A stretch of DNA of 39,021 nucleotides from assembly GCA_028679185.1 (NCBI GenBank), contig JAJRBZ010000047.1:1-39021 (forward strand). Direction: 5' to 3'. Below are positions 16,799 to 25,078 of the stretch, piece by piece. Each line of letters begins with the position of its first letter. The stretch's first letter is position 1. The notes beneath the pieces were generated by a model. That model did no database searches, had not been told where the DNA came from, and saw nothing but the letters and a program-made list of their open reading frames with translations. This DNA is from Methanoregula sp. Lineage in GTDB: Archaea; Halobacteriota; Methanomicrobia; Methanomicrobiales; Methanospirillaceae. The position numbers and the translations under genes were made by a program.

Positions 16799-17151
16799 AG
16801 GAATTTTTGTGGGAGAATCCGAACATCCTTTGATTATAACTGCGTTGAATGCGGCACTCCTCATATTGTAAAGAAAGGGCAATTTTATTGTCACCATGTT
16901 TATTTCAATAAAAAGTCAAGTTGCGTTATTGAAGAAAATAGAATATATAAAACAAATCTTGGAATTAAGATTAACCAAAAAATTTTGGATAACAGGAAAA
17001 CCAAATAAATTTGTTCTTTCGTGTAATAGTTGTCATGTTAAATGGAATCCCAGAACGAATCGTGTATAATTGGGCTAAATATTTTGAAGAGATTATCAAT
17101 GTTTATTAGAATGGCAAATCTTGTAGCCCGAAAGAAGAATCTGAAAAATAA
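16799..17151 (+). pseudogene. decayed HNH endonuclease gene
   Basis: Three frames are needed to read it. It begins RIRTSFDYNCVECGTPHIV and continues KKGQFYCHHVYFNKKSSCV; a +1 shift near 16980 restores KPNKFVLSCNSCHVKWNPR; another shift near 17066 restores WAKYFEEIINVY, followed by TAG 17113-17115 and SPKEESEK. CxxC pairs, the CHH motif and the late CNSCH are what remains of an HNH active site. No start codon survives. The stretch is AT-rich and lies just outside the mobile element that follows. It is clearly dead. Confidence 0.75.
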
Positions 17152-17317
17152 TTTTATGTTAATAAACGTATACGCATTAAATAATGAGGTAGAGTATCCC
17201 GACCGAAATTCAATTGAGTGATTCTATTGATTATTCATTACTCGACTATTTGTATGGCCAATGGCTGTATATTTTTTTAAAGATGGTTCTGACCAGATTT
17301 ATAAAATCGGCAAATTT

Positions 17318-17911
17318 TTATTGGGAATGTAATAATTCTGTAGCTTTTATTAGAAGTCCTTCAGATCCTTTGCCACTAATCTTTTTTGCGGGTACTCCGG
17401 CAATAGTTATTCCTGGTTCTAAAAAAGATTTATTTACGACTGCATTTGCTCCAATTGCAATATTGTCGGCTATTTCAATCTCTCCAAATATTTTTGCACC
17501 AGGTCCAATGTATACATTATTACCAATTTTAGGCCTTTTATTTTGAGATCCAGCTTGTTTACCTATATTGACACATGAATGAATTCGGCAATTCGCTCCG
17601 ATTCGTGCCGATCCAACAATTAGCGTTCCGCGGTGTGCAATAGCCAAGCCGGGTCCAAAAACATTAAATCCAACTGAAAAACCCAATTTTGTCGAAATAC
17701 TTTGGAATCTCCATTTTAAAAAATAGATATATGGTTTCCAGAAGGGACTATTCTTGCAGTTAATAAAATATTCAATCTTTCGTAAAAGACGTTCAAATTT
17801 CCATATTTCGTTTGTATAGATCTCCGGCCAACGTCTCTCCGCTCCCAGTGCCAGCCGGTCTGTTTCCAGGTAATAAAGAAAATCGGTTTTTGATTGTATC
17901 ACAGTTTTCAA
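17318..17911 (-). CDS. hexapeptide-repeat acetyltransferase, serine acetyltransferase-like
   Basis: The 197-aa protein has a helical N-terminal part (residues 1-75) and a left-handed beta-helix with hexapeptide repeats (about 80-180, including IVGSARIGANCRIHSCVNIG, VYIGPGAKIFGEIEIADNIA, IGANAVVNKSF). AHRGTLIVG holds the His expected for acetyl transfer in the serine acetyltransferase group, and GVPAKKI closes the domain. It may make O-acetylserine or modify a surface sugar; isolated AT-rich genes of this type are often for polysaccharide decoration. Low GC, isolation and a neighbouring pseudogene suggest recent acquisition. Confidence 0.8.
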   Translation of the reverse strand: MKTVIQSKTDFLYYLETDRLALGAERRWPEIYTNEIWKFERLLRKIEYFINCKNSPFWKPYIYFLKWRFQSISTKLGFSVGFNVFGPGLAIAHRGTLIVGSARIGANCRIHSCVNIGKQAGSQNKRPKIGNNVYIGPGAKIFGEIEIADNIAIGANAVVNKSFLEPGITIAGVPAKKISGKGSEGLLIKATELLHSQ

Positions 17912-18318
17912 ATATGTTCTCTTTCGAATTTATTGCTATCGAATCAAATAATCGTGTGATCTTTTTAAACGATAAATGAATATAACGATTTTTCGAGTTA
18001 TTAATCTTCATGCAAAGTCTTACATTAATAAAAAAGCTGCATTATTCAATATCTAAATGAATCTCTACATCACAATTTTTTAATTATTCGGATTAAATTT
18101 CTTTTGAGTGCGATTTTGAGGGATGGAACAAAGTTTAACACCTGAAAAGTAGGTCGCCCCAGCCGAGACTTTAACTTTTTGATAAAATCACAATAAATTA
18201 GTATAATTAAAAAGCCAATTCGCAAAATCTATTCTTATTCTTGCAATCCAATTTTAGAAAATGATATCAGTTGGGGTGCTAGAAGTGAAGGGTGCATTTC
18301 GCTTGATACCACCAACGC
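17912..18318. other. AT-rich gap without a recognisable gene
   Basis: About 400 nt of low-GC sequence between the acetyltransferase start and the left end of the mobile element. I see no ORF with coding character, no tRNA and no clear repeat. The promoter of the acetyltransferase should lie in its left part. Confidence 0.5.
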
Positions 18319-18332
18319 TGACTAAATATGCG
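18319..18332 (+). repeat. left target-site duplication of the casposon-like element
   Basis: TGACTAAATATGCG is identical to 21555-21568, where its last four bases form the 3' end of a tRNA-Leu gene. At this left copy no tRNA follows; the inverted repeat starts at once. Confidence 0.85.
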
Positions 18333-18353
18333 GGGTTATAGGAAGTGCAAAAA
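18333..18353 (+). repeat. left terminal inverted repeat
   Basis: Begins GGGTTATAGGAAGTGC and runs into an A-tract. The reverse complement of 21533-21554 is the same apart from one extra G (TATAGGG for TATAGG). Confidence 0.85.
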
Positions 18354-18428
18354 ATGCCACTCTTTTGTTTCAGGTTGATGTTGTAAGGTTTATTCCTCTT
18401 GAGATGCTAGTATCATATATCCGAAAAA

Positions 18429-18438
18429 TTTTATAAAA
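18429..18438 (+). promoter_or_regulatory. TATA box for the 884-aa surface protein
   Basis: TTTTATAAAA lies about 45 nt before ATG 18479, and AAAAGGAG at 18463-18470 is a good ribosome binding site. It lies inside the mobile element, so the cargo gene brings its own promoter. Confidence 0.55.
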
Positions 18439-18478
18439 CATATTCAACTAATGTCGAATTGGAAAAGGAGTATTGTAG

Positions 18479-21133
18479 ATGAAATTTTGTAAATTAAATA
18501 GCATCTTCATAATAATACTTATTGAGATATTCCTGATGTCTATAGTCGGAAGTGCATCAGCATATCAACTCTATCTCAGTTGTCCCGGATTAGTACAGGT
18601 TGGTACCCCATTAGAATGCTCAATTGACAGCAATTTTCCGGCCGGGACAACCTTTGATGTTGTTATGTACCCGCCAGGATACACTACCATTCCACTCCTT
18701 AGCCAGACCGTTACAATTCAGGACAGTCATGCTACCCGGTATCAGATATTTGATACCACGGGATTATCCGGTGGGCAATACAGAGTAGAGATCCAGTTCA
18801 TCGGTTCTGATGAGGACAGGCTTTCATCTGACTCCGTTACCCTGCAATTGCCCAGACTTCTTGAGTCTCCAATTGCCAACTTTTCTTGCCTCCCTAGAAC
18901 CGGTGTTGCTCCTTTGACAGTACAATTCTCGGACAATTCGACCGGTTCCCCCACAGGCTGGGCATGGTTTTTCGGTGACGAGAATTACACACAGCCTTGG
19001 ACGCTCATGAATGCAAGTGCCGGGTGGTCGAGGAGATATACCCATAGCAGTTTGGTGATGCCGGATGGGAGCATCGTACTAATGGGCGGTTTTGACTGGG
19101 ATTTTAAGAATGACGTGTGGCGGTCGACGGATGAAGGTGCCACGTGGACTGAGATAAATAGTAGCGCCGGGTGGTCAGGTAGACTTCCTACCAGCGTGGT
19201 GATGCCGGATGGCAGTATTGTGCTGATGGGAGGAGGAACATACAGCAATTATAAAAATGACACATGGAGGTCGATAGATAACGGCGCAACGTGGACGCTC
19301 ATGAATGCAAGTGGCGGGTGGTCGGCAAGAATTGGTCATAGCAGTGTAGTGATGCCGGATGGCAGCATCTTACTGATAGGCGGAATAGGTAACAAAGGCG
19401 CAGCGAATGATCTCGTAATGAATGATGTATGGCGGTCAATAGATAACGGCGCAACGTGGATGCTGGTAAATGCGAGTGCCGGATGGTCAGGAAGATCTTT
19501 CCACACTAGTGTTGTAATGGCAGACGGCAGCATTGTTCTGATTGGCGGTAGGGACGATGACATGAACAGTAGAAATGATGTGTGGCGATCAATAGATAAC
19601 GGCGCAACGTGGATGCTGGTAAATGAGAGTGCCGGGTTGTCTCCGAGATGGGGTTACAACGGAGTAGTGATGCCGGACGACAGCATCGTTCTCTTGGGGG
19701 GCACGAATGGTGGCAGCACATATTACAATGACATCTGGCGGTCGACGGATGAAGGTGCAACGTGGGCTTATATGACCGCGACTGTCGGGTGGTCGGCAAG
19801 AGTGGGGTCTAGCAGCGTCGCGATGCCGGATGGCAGCATCGTGCTGATTGGCGGTTGGGACGCCATCTCCAATCTGAAGAATGACGTATGGCGGTTCATG
19901 CCTGCCGGTTCATCGGCACAGAATCCGTCCCATACCTATACCTCGCCTGGAACCTATCAGGTATCGTTGCAGGTATACAATGCCGATGGATACAACAGTA
20001 CGCGGAAGGCAGGGTATATCAACGTAGATGTGAATAACGGAATAGCTATCTTCCGACCATCAACCGGTTACTGGTACTTTGACTACAACGTCGATGGAAC
20101 TGTCGCTAAATCCTTTAGATACGGGGGAAGTACTGACCAGATCATTGTTGGTGACTGGGATGGAGACGGGCTGGATGGGATCGCAATTTTCCGACCTTCT
20201 ACCGGCAACTGGTATTTTGATAATAATCTCGATGGTATAGTGGATCAGTCCTTCAGATATGGTGGAGTTGGCGACCAGATCATTAAAGGAAACTGGGAAG
20301 GAACAAATGACGGGATAGCGATCTTCAGACCTTCGACTGGATATTGGTATTTTGACTACACTCTCGATGGTGTAGTCGATAAATCCTTCAGATACGGTGG
20401 CAGTACTGACCAGATCATTAAAGGGGACTGGGACGGTGACGGGAAAGAGGGGATAGCGATCTTCCGTCCTTCAACCGGGTACTGGTATTTTGATAATAAT
20501 CTCGATGGTATAGTGAATCAGTCCTTCAGATATGGTGAGAGTACTGACCGGATCATAGTCGGAAACTGGCAGGGAACCCAAGACGGAATCGCAATCTTCC
20601 GTCCTTCAACCGGGTACTGGTACTTTGATTACACTCTCGATGGTGTAGTCGATAAATCCTTCAGATACGGTGGCAGTACTGACCAGATCATTAAAGGGGA
20701 CTGGGACGGTGACGGGAAAGATGGGATAGCGATCTTCCGTCCTTCAACCGGGTACTGGTATTTCGATTATGCTCTCGATGGTGTGGTCGATAAATCCTTT
20801 AGGTACGGAGGTAGTAATGACTGGATCATAGTCGGAAATTGGGTACCCCAGCCAACAAAAACAATCACATTTACTCGGGATTTGACCGTTATCCCCAGCA
20901 CAACGGTATATATCCCACTTTTGGGTAAAGTAATCTGGAAGAACGACGATCCCTTAAAGCCCCACGGTATTGCAGCTATTGACGCACAGGGAGCAAAATA
21001 CTTTGGGGGGCTGACTGGTGTTCAAATCCCTTATAAAAAGACCTTCGAGGTTACCTTTGACACAATCGGTACATTCGACTACAAGACAACGTTCCAGCCG
21101 GAAATCACGGGACGAGTATTCGTAACTCAGTAA
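18479..21133 (+). CDS. secreted repeat protein: split PKD, kelch-like repeats, six 45-residue repeats, cupredoxin-like tail
   Basis: The 884-aa protein has an N-terminal signal peptide (residues 1-28, ending SASA) and an immunoglobulin-like region. Next come the first half of a PKD domain (PLTVQFSDNSTGSPTGWAWF), six kelch/BNR-like repeats marked by MPDGSIVLMGG and NDVWRSIDNGATW, and then the second half of the same PKD domain (NPSHTYTSPGTYQVSLQVYN). Six 45-46-residue repeats follow, each with GIAIFRPSTGYWYFD and FRYGGSTDQII, some with a Ca-binding-like DWDGDG. The last ~90 residues resemble a cupredoxin, but the usual Cys and second His of the copper site are absent (DYKTTFQPE). No C-terminal membrane anchor is seen. 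Probably exported; role unknown. It is the only intact gene between the element's inverted repeats. Confidence 0.8.
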   Translation: MKFCKLNSIFIIILIEIFLMSIVGSASAYQLYLSCPGLVQVGTPLECSIDSNFPAGTTFDVVMYPPGYTTIPLLSQTVTIQDSHATRYQIFDTTGLSGGQYRVEIQFIGSDEDRLSSDSVTLQLPRLLESPIANFSCLPRTGVAPLTVQFSDNSTGSPTGWAWFFGDENYTQPWTLMNASAGWSRRYTHSSLVMPDGSIVLMGGFDWDFKNDVWRSTDEGATWTEINSSAGWSGRLPTSVVMPDGSIVLMGGGTYSNYKNDTWRSIDNGATWTLMNASGGWSARIGHSSVVMPDGSILLIGGIGNKGAANDLVMNDVWRSIDNGATWMLVNASAGWSGRSFHTSVVMADGSIVLIGGRDDDMNSRNDVWRSIDNGATWMLVNESAGLSPRWGYNGVVMPDDSIVLLGGTNGGSTYYNDIWRSTDEGATWAYMTATVGWSARVGSSSVAMPDGSIVLIGGWDAISNLKNDVWRFMPAGSSAQNPSHTYTSPGTYQVSLQVYNADGYNSTRKAGYINVDVNNGIAIFRPSTGYWYFDYNVDGTVAKSFRYGGSTDQIIVGDWDGDGLDGIAIFRPSTGNWYFDNNLDGIVDQSFRYGGVGDQIIKGNWEGTNDGIAIFRPSTGYWYFDYTLDGVVDKSFRYGGSTDQIIKGDWDGDGKEGIAIFRPSTGYWYFDNNLDGIVNQSFRYGESTDRIIVGNWQGTQDGIAIFRPSTGYWYFDYTLDGVVDKSFRYGGSTDQIIKGDWDGDGKDGIAIFRPSTGYWYFDYALDGVVDKSFRYGGSNDWIIVGNWVPQPTKTITFTRDLTVIPSTTVYIPLLGKVIWKNDDPLKPHGIAAIDAQGAKYFGGLTGVQIPYKKTFEVTFDTIGTFDYKTTFQPEITGRVFVTQ
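20358..20783 (+). repeat. 273-bp internal tandem duplication
   Basis: The DNA from 20358 to about 20510 recurs almost base for base at 20631-20783. The 273-nt period equals 91 residues, or two protein repeats. Near-identity at synonymous sites points to recent duplication or gene conversion. Confidence 0.75.
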
Positions 21134-21181
21134 AAAAGATCTCATGACCTTTTTTTCAACCTTATCCCTGATTACGAATAC

Positions 21182-21541
21182 TTAACTCGCCTTTACAGGT
21201 TTATCCCATTGATCCAACCGCTTCCTTACATGCTTATTGAGTGTAAACGGTTTATTTGCCTGAGCGTTCTTTTTCATGTAATATAAAGTCCCTTTCGAAA
21301 ACTCCATCTTCTGCCAGTCAACGTAAGAAATGTTAAGAATTTTTTTTCGAACGGTGTCAGAATCGTTACGTTTAACGTTTAATTCAGACGTTAGAACGTT
21401 AAAATTAACGTTATATAACGTTAGAAAACGTACTAACTCTCTTGTTTTTAACGTTATCAAATACCCAAACGATATTTCTTTGTCATGGTATTTTTTGACC
21501 TTGTTCAGCCACATATTTACAGATTGAGTTACTTTTTGCAC
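21182..21541 (-). pseudogene. C-terminal fragment of a Cas1-type integrase (casposase remnant)
   Basis: The 119-residue frame carries the C-terminal helical end of Cas1: FGYLITLKTRELVRFLT, then VRKKILNISYVDWQKMEFSK, GTLYYMKKNAQANKPFTLNK and HVRKRLDQWDKP. Full Cas1 proteins are above 300 aa, and their catalytic Glu, His and acidic residues lie before this part, so the active site is gone. The GTG at 21541 lies inside the right inverted repeat, which implies that a deletion fused the repeat to the gene's 3' end. No other cas gene and no CRISPR array is present. A remnant of CRISPR Cas1 is the alternative; the inverted repeats and target duplication favour a casposase. Confidence 0.75.
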
Positions 21542-21554
21542 TTCCCTATAACCC
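21533..21554 (-). repeat. right terminal inverted repeat
   Basis: Inverted partner of 18333-18353; it ends CCCTATAACCC next to the right target-site copy. Confidence 0.85.
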
Positions 21555-21568
21555 TGACTAAATATGCG
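21555..21568 (+). repeat. right target-site duplication overlapping the tRNA-Leu 3' end
   Basis: TGACTAAATATGCG matches 18319-18332. Positions 21565-21568 are the discriminator base and the last three acceptor-stem bases of the tRNA, so the tRNA gene remains complete on this side. Confidence 0.85.
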
Positions 21569-21649
21569 TGGGGCCGGATTCGAACCGACGAACGCCTGCG
21601 CGACGGGACCCTAAATCCCGCTCCTTTGACCTAGCTCGGATACCCACGC
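21565..21649 (-). tRNA. tRNA-Leu (anticodon UAG)
   Basis: An 85-nt class II tRNA. The acceptor stem GCGTGGG pairs with CCCACGC, with A as discriminator. The anticodon stem CGGGA/TCCCG encloses TTTAGGG, giving anticodon UAG (codon CUA). A variable arm with a CGC/GCG stem and the T arm GTCGG-TTCGAAT-CCGGC follow. CCA is not encoded and no intron is seen. Its 3' end is the insertion target of the casposon-like element. Confidence 0.93.
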
Positions 21650-21655
21650 CCTGTA

Positions 21656-22014
21656 AAGAGGCACTGATTGATTTTTACGCGATGGTTAATCAACAGGACA
21701 TCCCTGCATAGTCATCCTCGCGTGCTTATTACTTAGGTGCGGTGAAAATATGAGCGTATCGTCAGCTTCGAGAGTATGATCCGATAAAAAATATTCAGCT
21801 CTGAAGAAAATGCACAAAAACACCAAAACGCTCAACACGGATTTCACAGCCGCTGTTATTTCCCCTTTAAAATGCAATAATTCCCGTAACAGGAACTTCG
21901 CCAAAATCCCTCCCAGCGCATTGGCGTTAAAGGGTGACAGGCACGTCTCCTTCTTTATTGAAGATAATATCGTGTACCCTGAAGAAGGAATTCCCCGGAG
22001 CTAAAAAAACGTCG
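21656..22014. other. intergenic region, no convincing gene
   Basis: About 360 nt between the tRNA and the kup stop. A 64-codon plus-strand frame at 21810-22004 has a mildly protein-like end (FFIEDNIVYPEEGIPRS) but no ribosome binding site or family match, so I do not call it. A T7 run on the minus strand (22004-22010) just after the kup stop is a likely terminator. Confidence 0.45.
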
Positions 22015-23829
22015 TTATAGTTCCACCCTGGTCACGACACCGTGGATCTTATCTGACGGCAACTTGTAGAACTGGACCATAGACGGGGTAATGCGTTTTA
22101 TCGCTGCAAAGATTCGCCAGACCGGATGGGTGGTAATAATGTCTTCCATACCATAGAAGATTGTCTTTTCATCAATCTCGGCTTCTTTTAAGATTGCGCC
22201 GATATCGACAATTTCCATGTATCCTAAATAGATCTCAAAGATGGAGAGCCCCGTTGCTATCTCGCGGGTAACCCCCCACGTTACGCCAAACGGTTGTTCC
22301 GTCCCGATAACCGAAACGATAATATTATCGTCATAGATGATGTTGTTCGTGAACATAATCCGGGGAATATACTGGGGCAACCTGCGGAAGTCACGTGCGA
22401 AAAATAATGCAGAGCCGGAAATCCTGTTGATGGAATTATATATTTCATTAAACTGCTTCAGGAAATCGTCAATGGGGACCGGTTGCAGGGCTGTGGCGAG
22501 TTTTTTCTGGCCGTATACATAGATCAAAATAACTCCAAGGGGAATGGATGCGATCAGAAGTGACCAGTAGCCCCCGTACGGAATTTTACTGAAATTGGAG
22601 AACAGGAACACGGTCGTGACAAGCAGCACGACAACCGTTAAAAGCGATTTTATCAGTTCACCGCGGAGGATTAATATCCAGAGGATCATAATACCGGTGA
22701 TCATCATCGTTCCGCAGACCGCCAGTCCATACGCATGAGTCAGGTTATTGGAATTCCGGAAAATTGCGATAATCAGCAGGACTGCAAAAAGCAGCATCCA
22801 GTTAACCACATCAATATAAATCTGTGACCTGAGATGAATTGAGGTATATTCAATGCGCAGAAGGGGCAAAATGCGAGTGGTGATTCCCTGGTAGACAATC
22901 GAAAATATTCCGGAAATCATTGCCTGAGAAGCGATGATGGTAGCTGTAATGCTCAAAAGAAGGAAAGGAATATACAGCATCTTCATCTGAGAAAATACCA
23001 TCTCAAAAAGGACATTTTTTGCATCCGGGTGCATCATTAAAAACGCACCCTGGCCAAGATAATTAATCGAAAGTGCGATAAAAACAAGGTACCACGCACG
23101 GACAATAGGTTCCCTGCCAAGATGCCCCATATCCGCATAGAGTGCTTCACCGCCGGTTGCGCAGAGTATTACCGATGAGAGGATGAGAAATCCTGCCATA
23201 CCGTTCTGCAGGAGATAATTTATTCCATACATCGGGTTGATTGCATAGAGTACCTGCGGTGCTGAAATAAGTGCGAAGAGCCCCGCTCCTGCAAGCGATA
23301 AAAACCATATGACCATCACCGGGCCAAAAGCCCATGCAACCTTTTCAGTGCCCCGCACCTGGATTGAGAAAAGTCCGATTGCGATAAGTGCGGCAAGAAT
23401 CATAAGAGCGAGCTGCGACAGGTTCTCAAAACCGGGGATAAGGAGGATTCCTTCTACCGCTGAAAGGATGCTGATCGCCGGTGTAATAACACTATCCCCG
23501 ATGAACAGCGAAATTCCGACAATCGCCAGCAGGGATATAAATGCAACCTGGTTTCCGGATTTTAACAGAGGTAAAAGGATCTCTTTGAGCACGATTGTCC
23601 CTCCTTCACCCTTTTTACCGAGGTGCATGGCAAGAAAAGTATACTGAACCGTGACAAGAATGGTGAGCGTCCAGATGATCAGGGAGAGGATACCCATGAT
23701 ATTCTGGGGTGTGGGGGGGATGAGGAGAAATATTGCCGTCAGGGTGTATATCGGACTTGTCCCGATATCGCCAAAGACAAGCCCCATCGACTTGACGATT
23801 CCCGGGATGGAGAAATAATTTTTGAGCAT
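22015..23829 (-). CDS. kup: KUP/HAK/KT-type potassium uptake permease
   Basis: The 604-aa protein couples K+ uptake to protons. The family signature is at the N-terminus (GLVFGDIGTSPIYTLTAIF), followed by about 12 hydrophobic segments up to residue 435, including GEGGTIVLKEIL and the conserved GDSVITPAISILSAVEG. A cytoplasmic C-terminal domain of about 165 residues follows (FFARDFRRLPQYIPRIMFTN). Length is near the bacterial value (about 620). ATG 23829 begins directly with a typical Kup N-terminus. Kup-type transporters are usual for low external K+ or acid conditions. Confidence 0.93.
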   Translation of the reverse strand: MLKNYFSIPGIVKSMGLVFGDIGTSPIYTLTAIFLLIPPTPQNIMGILSLIIWTLTILVTVQYTFLAMHLGKKGEGGTIVLKEILLPLLKSGNQVAFISLLAIVGISLFIGDSVITPAISILSAVEGILLIPGFENLSQLALMILAALIAIGLFSIQVRGTEKVAWAFGPVMVIWFLSLAGAGLFALISAPQVLYAINPMYGINYLLQNGMAGFLILSSVILCATGGEALYADMGHLGREPIVRAWYLVFIALSINYLGQGAFLMMHPDAKNVLFEMVFSQMKMLYIPFLLLSITATIIASQAMISGIFSIVYQGITTRILPLLRIEYTSIHLRSQIYIDVVNWMLLFAVLLIIAIFRNSNNLTHAYGLAVCGTMMITGIMILWILILRGELIKSLLTVVVLLVTTVFLFSNFSKIPYGGYWSLLIASIPLGVILIYVYGQKKLATALQPVPIDDFLKQFNEIYNSINRISGSALFFARDFRRLPQYIPRIMFTNNIIYDDNIIVSVIGTEQPFGVTWGVTREIATGLSIFEIYLGYMEIVDIGAILKEAEIDEKTIFYGMEDIITTHPVWRIFAAIKRITPSMVQFYKLPSDKIHGVVTRVEL

Positions 23830-23926
23830 TTCTTTAATACCAGTCGTCAGAAATAGGGTATAATCCTTTCTCTTTTAAAACAGGAACTGCGGATTATTGC
23901 TGTTTTTCTTGTATTATTTTCATGTA

Positions 23927-24958
23927 TTATGTTTGAGAAAGTGATGAGGGCTCACCCCTCTCTTTTCGTTCCTGCACGTACATCCGGTAACTGGTAATGA
24001 TGAGGACAATGATAAGCGGACCGAGTACAAAACCGGCGAGCCCCATGGTGAGAATCCCGCTGATAATCCCGATAAACATGATTACAGGATGAATTTTCAC
24101 CCTCCTGCCGACAAGCACCGGGCGGGCATATATTTCAGGAACACAGGACACGATTATGTATCCGAGGAAAAAGATGATAAATACACCCCGGGTATCGCCA
24201 AGAGCAAGAGCATATGTCCCAACCAGGAAAAATGCAACCGATGATCCAAGAACAGGAATAAGTTCACAGAATGCGGTTAGGAAAGAATAAAAGATGATGT
24301 TTCCGTAGCCCAGCAGGTAAAAAACCGGTAAGGCAATAAAGAATGTCAATACTGCAATTGCGATCTGGACATAATAAATTACATACAAGGTGTCCAGTGT
24401 TACTTCAGATAACTTCCTGATATACCCTGTTAATACGTCAGGCACGTGACGCGTGAATTTCATTTTCAGTTCTTCTCCCCATCGTATCAGGGAAAATAAT
24501 GAGACAAATAGCACGAGCATCTTGAACAATATGAGGTAGAGATTGCTGATCAGAGTCTTTTGATAGTCCACAAAAAGAGCGGTACCTTCCGCCAGAAAAG
24601 ACGACAGATTCGATTTGGAAATTGGGATGCCATAATCCAGGGGATTGGTTGCCGGGTCGTTAAGCCATGTACCAACCGTCCCGAACATGTCTGTCAGAAC
24701 ATTAACATTTGATGACACGATCAAGAGAGTGATGCCTGCTATAATGGCAGTTGCGAACAAGACAGCAAAGGTCACGACAGCCGCAGAGATCTCAGGCAAA
24801 GTATACCGGGAAATCCGGTGGTGCACCGGAATAAGAATTGCAGCAAGAGAGGCTCCGAGAAGCACCATATCCATGATCGACCAGAATACAATAAATCCAG
24901 CAAGTATAAGGGCGACAAAGAAAATAAAAACAAAAAGGTCGGCATGGAGTGGTTTCAT
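23927..24958 (-). CDS. AI-2E/PerM family transporter
   Basis: A 343-aa polytopic membrane protein of the AI-2E (UPF0118/PerM) family. It has paired N-terminal helices (FVFIFFVALILAGFIVFWSI, MVLLGASLAAILIPVHHRIS), a soluble stretch, and the C-terminal cluster of helices with FCELIPVLGSSVAFFLVGTY and the family-typical GLAGFVLGPLIIVL. Characterised members export small solutes or exchange Na+/H+. The substrate here is unknown. It lies 97 nt upstream of kup on the same strand and may be cotranscribed with it. Confidence 0.85.
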   Translation of the reverse strand: MKPLHADLFVFIFFVALILAGFIVFWSIMDMVLLGASLAAILIPVHHRISRYTLPEISAAVVTFAVLFATAIIAGITLLIVSSNVNVLTDMFGTVGTWLNDPATNPLDYGIPISKSNLSSFLAEGTALFVDYQKTLISNLYLILFKMLVLFVSLFSLIRWGEELKMKFTRHVPDVLTGYIRKLSEVTLDTLYVIYYVQIAIAVLTFFIALPVFYLLGYGNIIFYSFLTAFCELIPVLGSSVAFFLVGTYALALGDTRGVFIIFFLGYIIVSCVPEIYARPVLVGRRVKIHPVIMFIGIISGILTMGLAGFVLGPLIIVLIITSYRMYVQERKERGEPSSLSQT

Positions 24959-25047
24959 GAATAAATACCTATTGTAACGGGCTTGAATTAATAGCTATGT
25001 TGCTTTTTTAATCGGTAAACCGAACTAAAAAAGCGATACCCATAACA

Positions 25048-25057
25048 ATATAAAACA
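25048..25057 (+). promoter_or_regulatory. TATA box of trkH
   Basis: AATATAAAAC lies about 28 nt before ATG 25079. At the usual archaeal spacing transcription would begin at or next to the start codon, giving a nearly leaderless mRNA. Confidence 0.5.
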
Positions 25058-25078
25058 ACCAATCAGCATGATTATCAG

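Larger units (their letters stand above)
18333..21554. mobile_element. decayed casposon-like element inserted at the 3' end of tRNA-Leu
   Basis: The 3222-bp segment is bounded by terminal inverted repeats of 21-22 bp with a single 1-nt indel, and flanked by a 14-bp direct repeat (15 bp if the shared preceding C is counted). The right direct repeat overlaps the last 4 nt of tRNA-Leu(UAG). A Cas1 C-terminal remnant begins at the right inverted repeat. Casposons are transposons that use a Cas1 integrase, carry terminal inverted repeats, make 14-15 bp duplications and insert at the 3' ends of tRNA genes, including tRNA-Leu in Methanosarcina. No DNA polymerase B gene and no catalytic Cas1 core remain, so it cannot move by itself. 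Its only intact gene is the 884-aa surface protein. Confidence 0.85.

Noticed and set aside
20860-21130. Functional blue-copper domain at the end of the 884-aa protein
   Set aside because: The fold pattern is cupredoxin-like, but the Cys and second His ligands are replaced (DYKTTFQPE).
21182-21541. Part of an active CRISPR-Cas locus
   Set aside because: Only the Cas1 C-terminus is present, without catalytic residues, other cas genes or an array; the inverted repeats and tRNA duplication fit a casposon better.
21555-21649. Integration by a tyrosine-recombinase provirus at the tRNA
   Set aside because: No integrase gene is present, and terminal inverted repeats plus a 14-bp duplication indicate transposition, not attL/attR recombination.
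21810-22004. 64-codon frame between tRNA-Leu and kup
   Set aside because: No ribosome binding site or recognisable domain, and the first half is low quality; left as intergenic.
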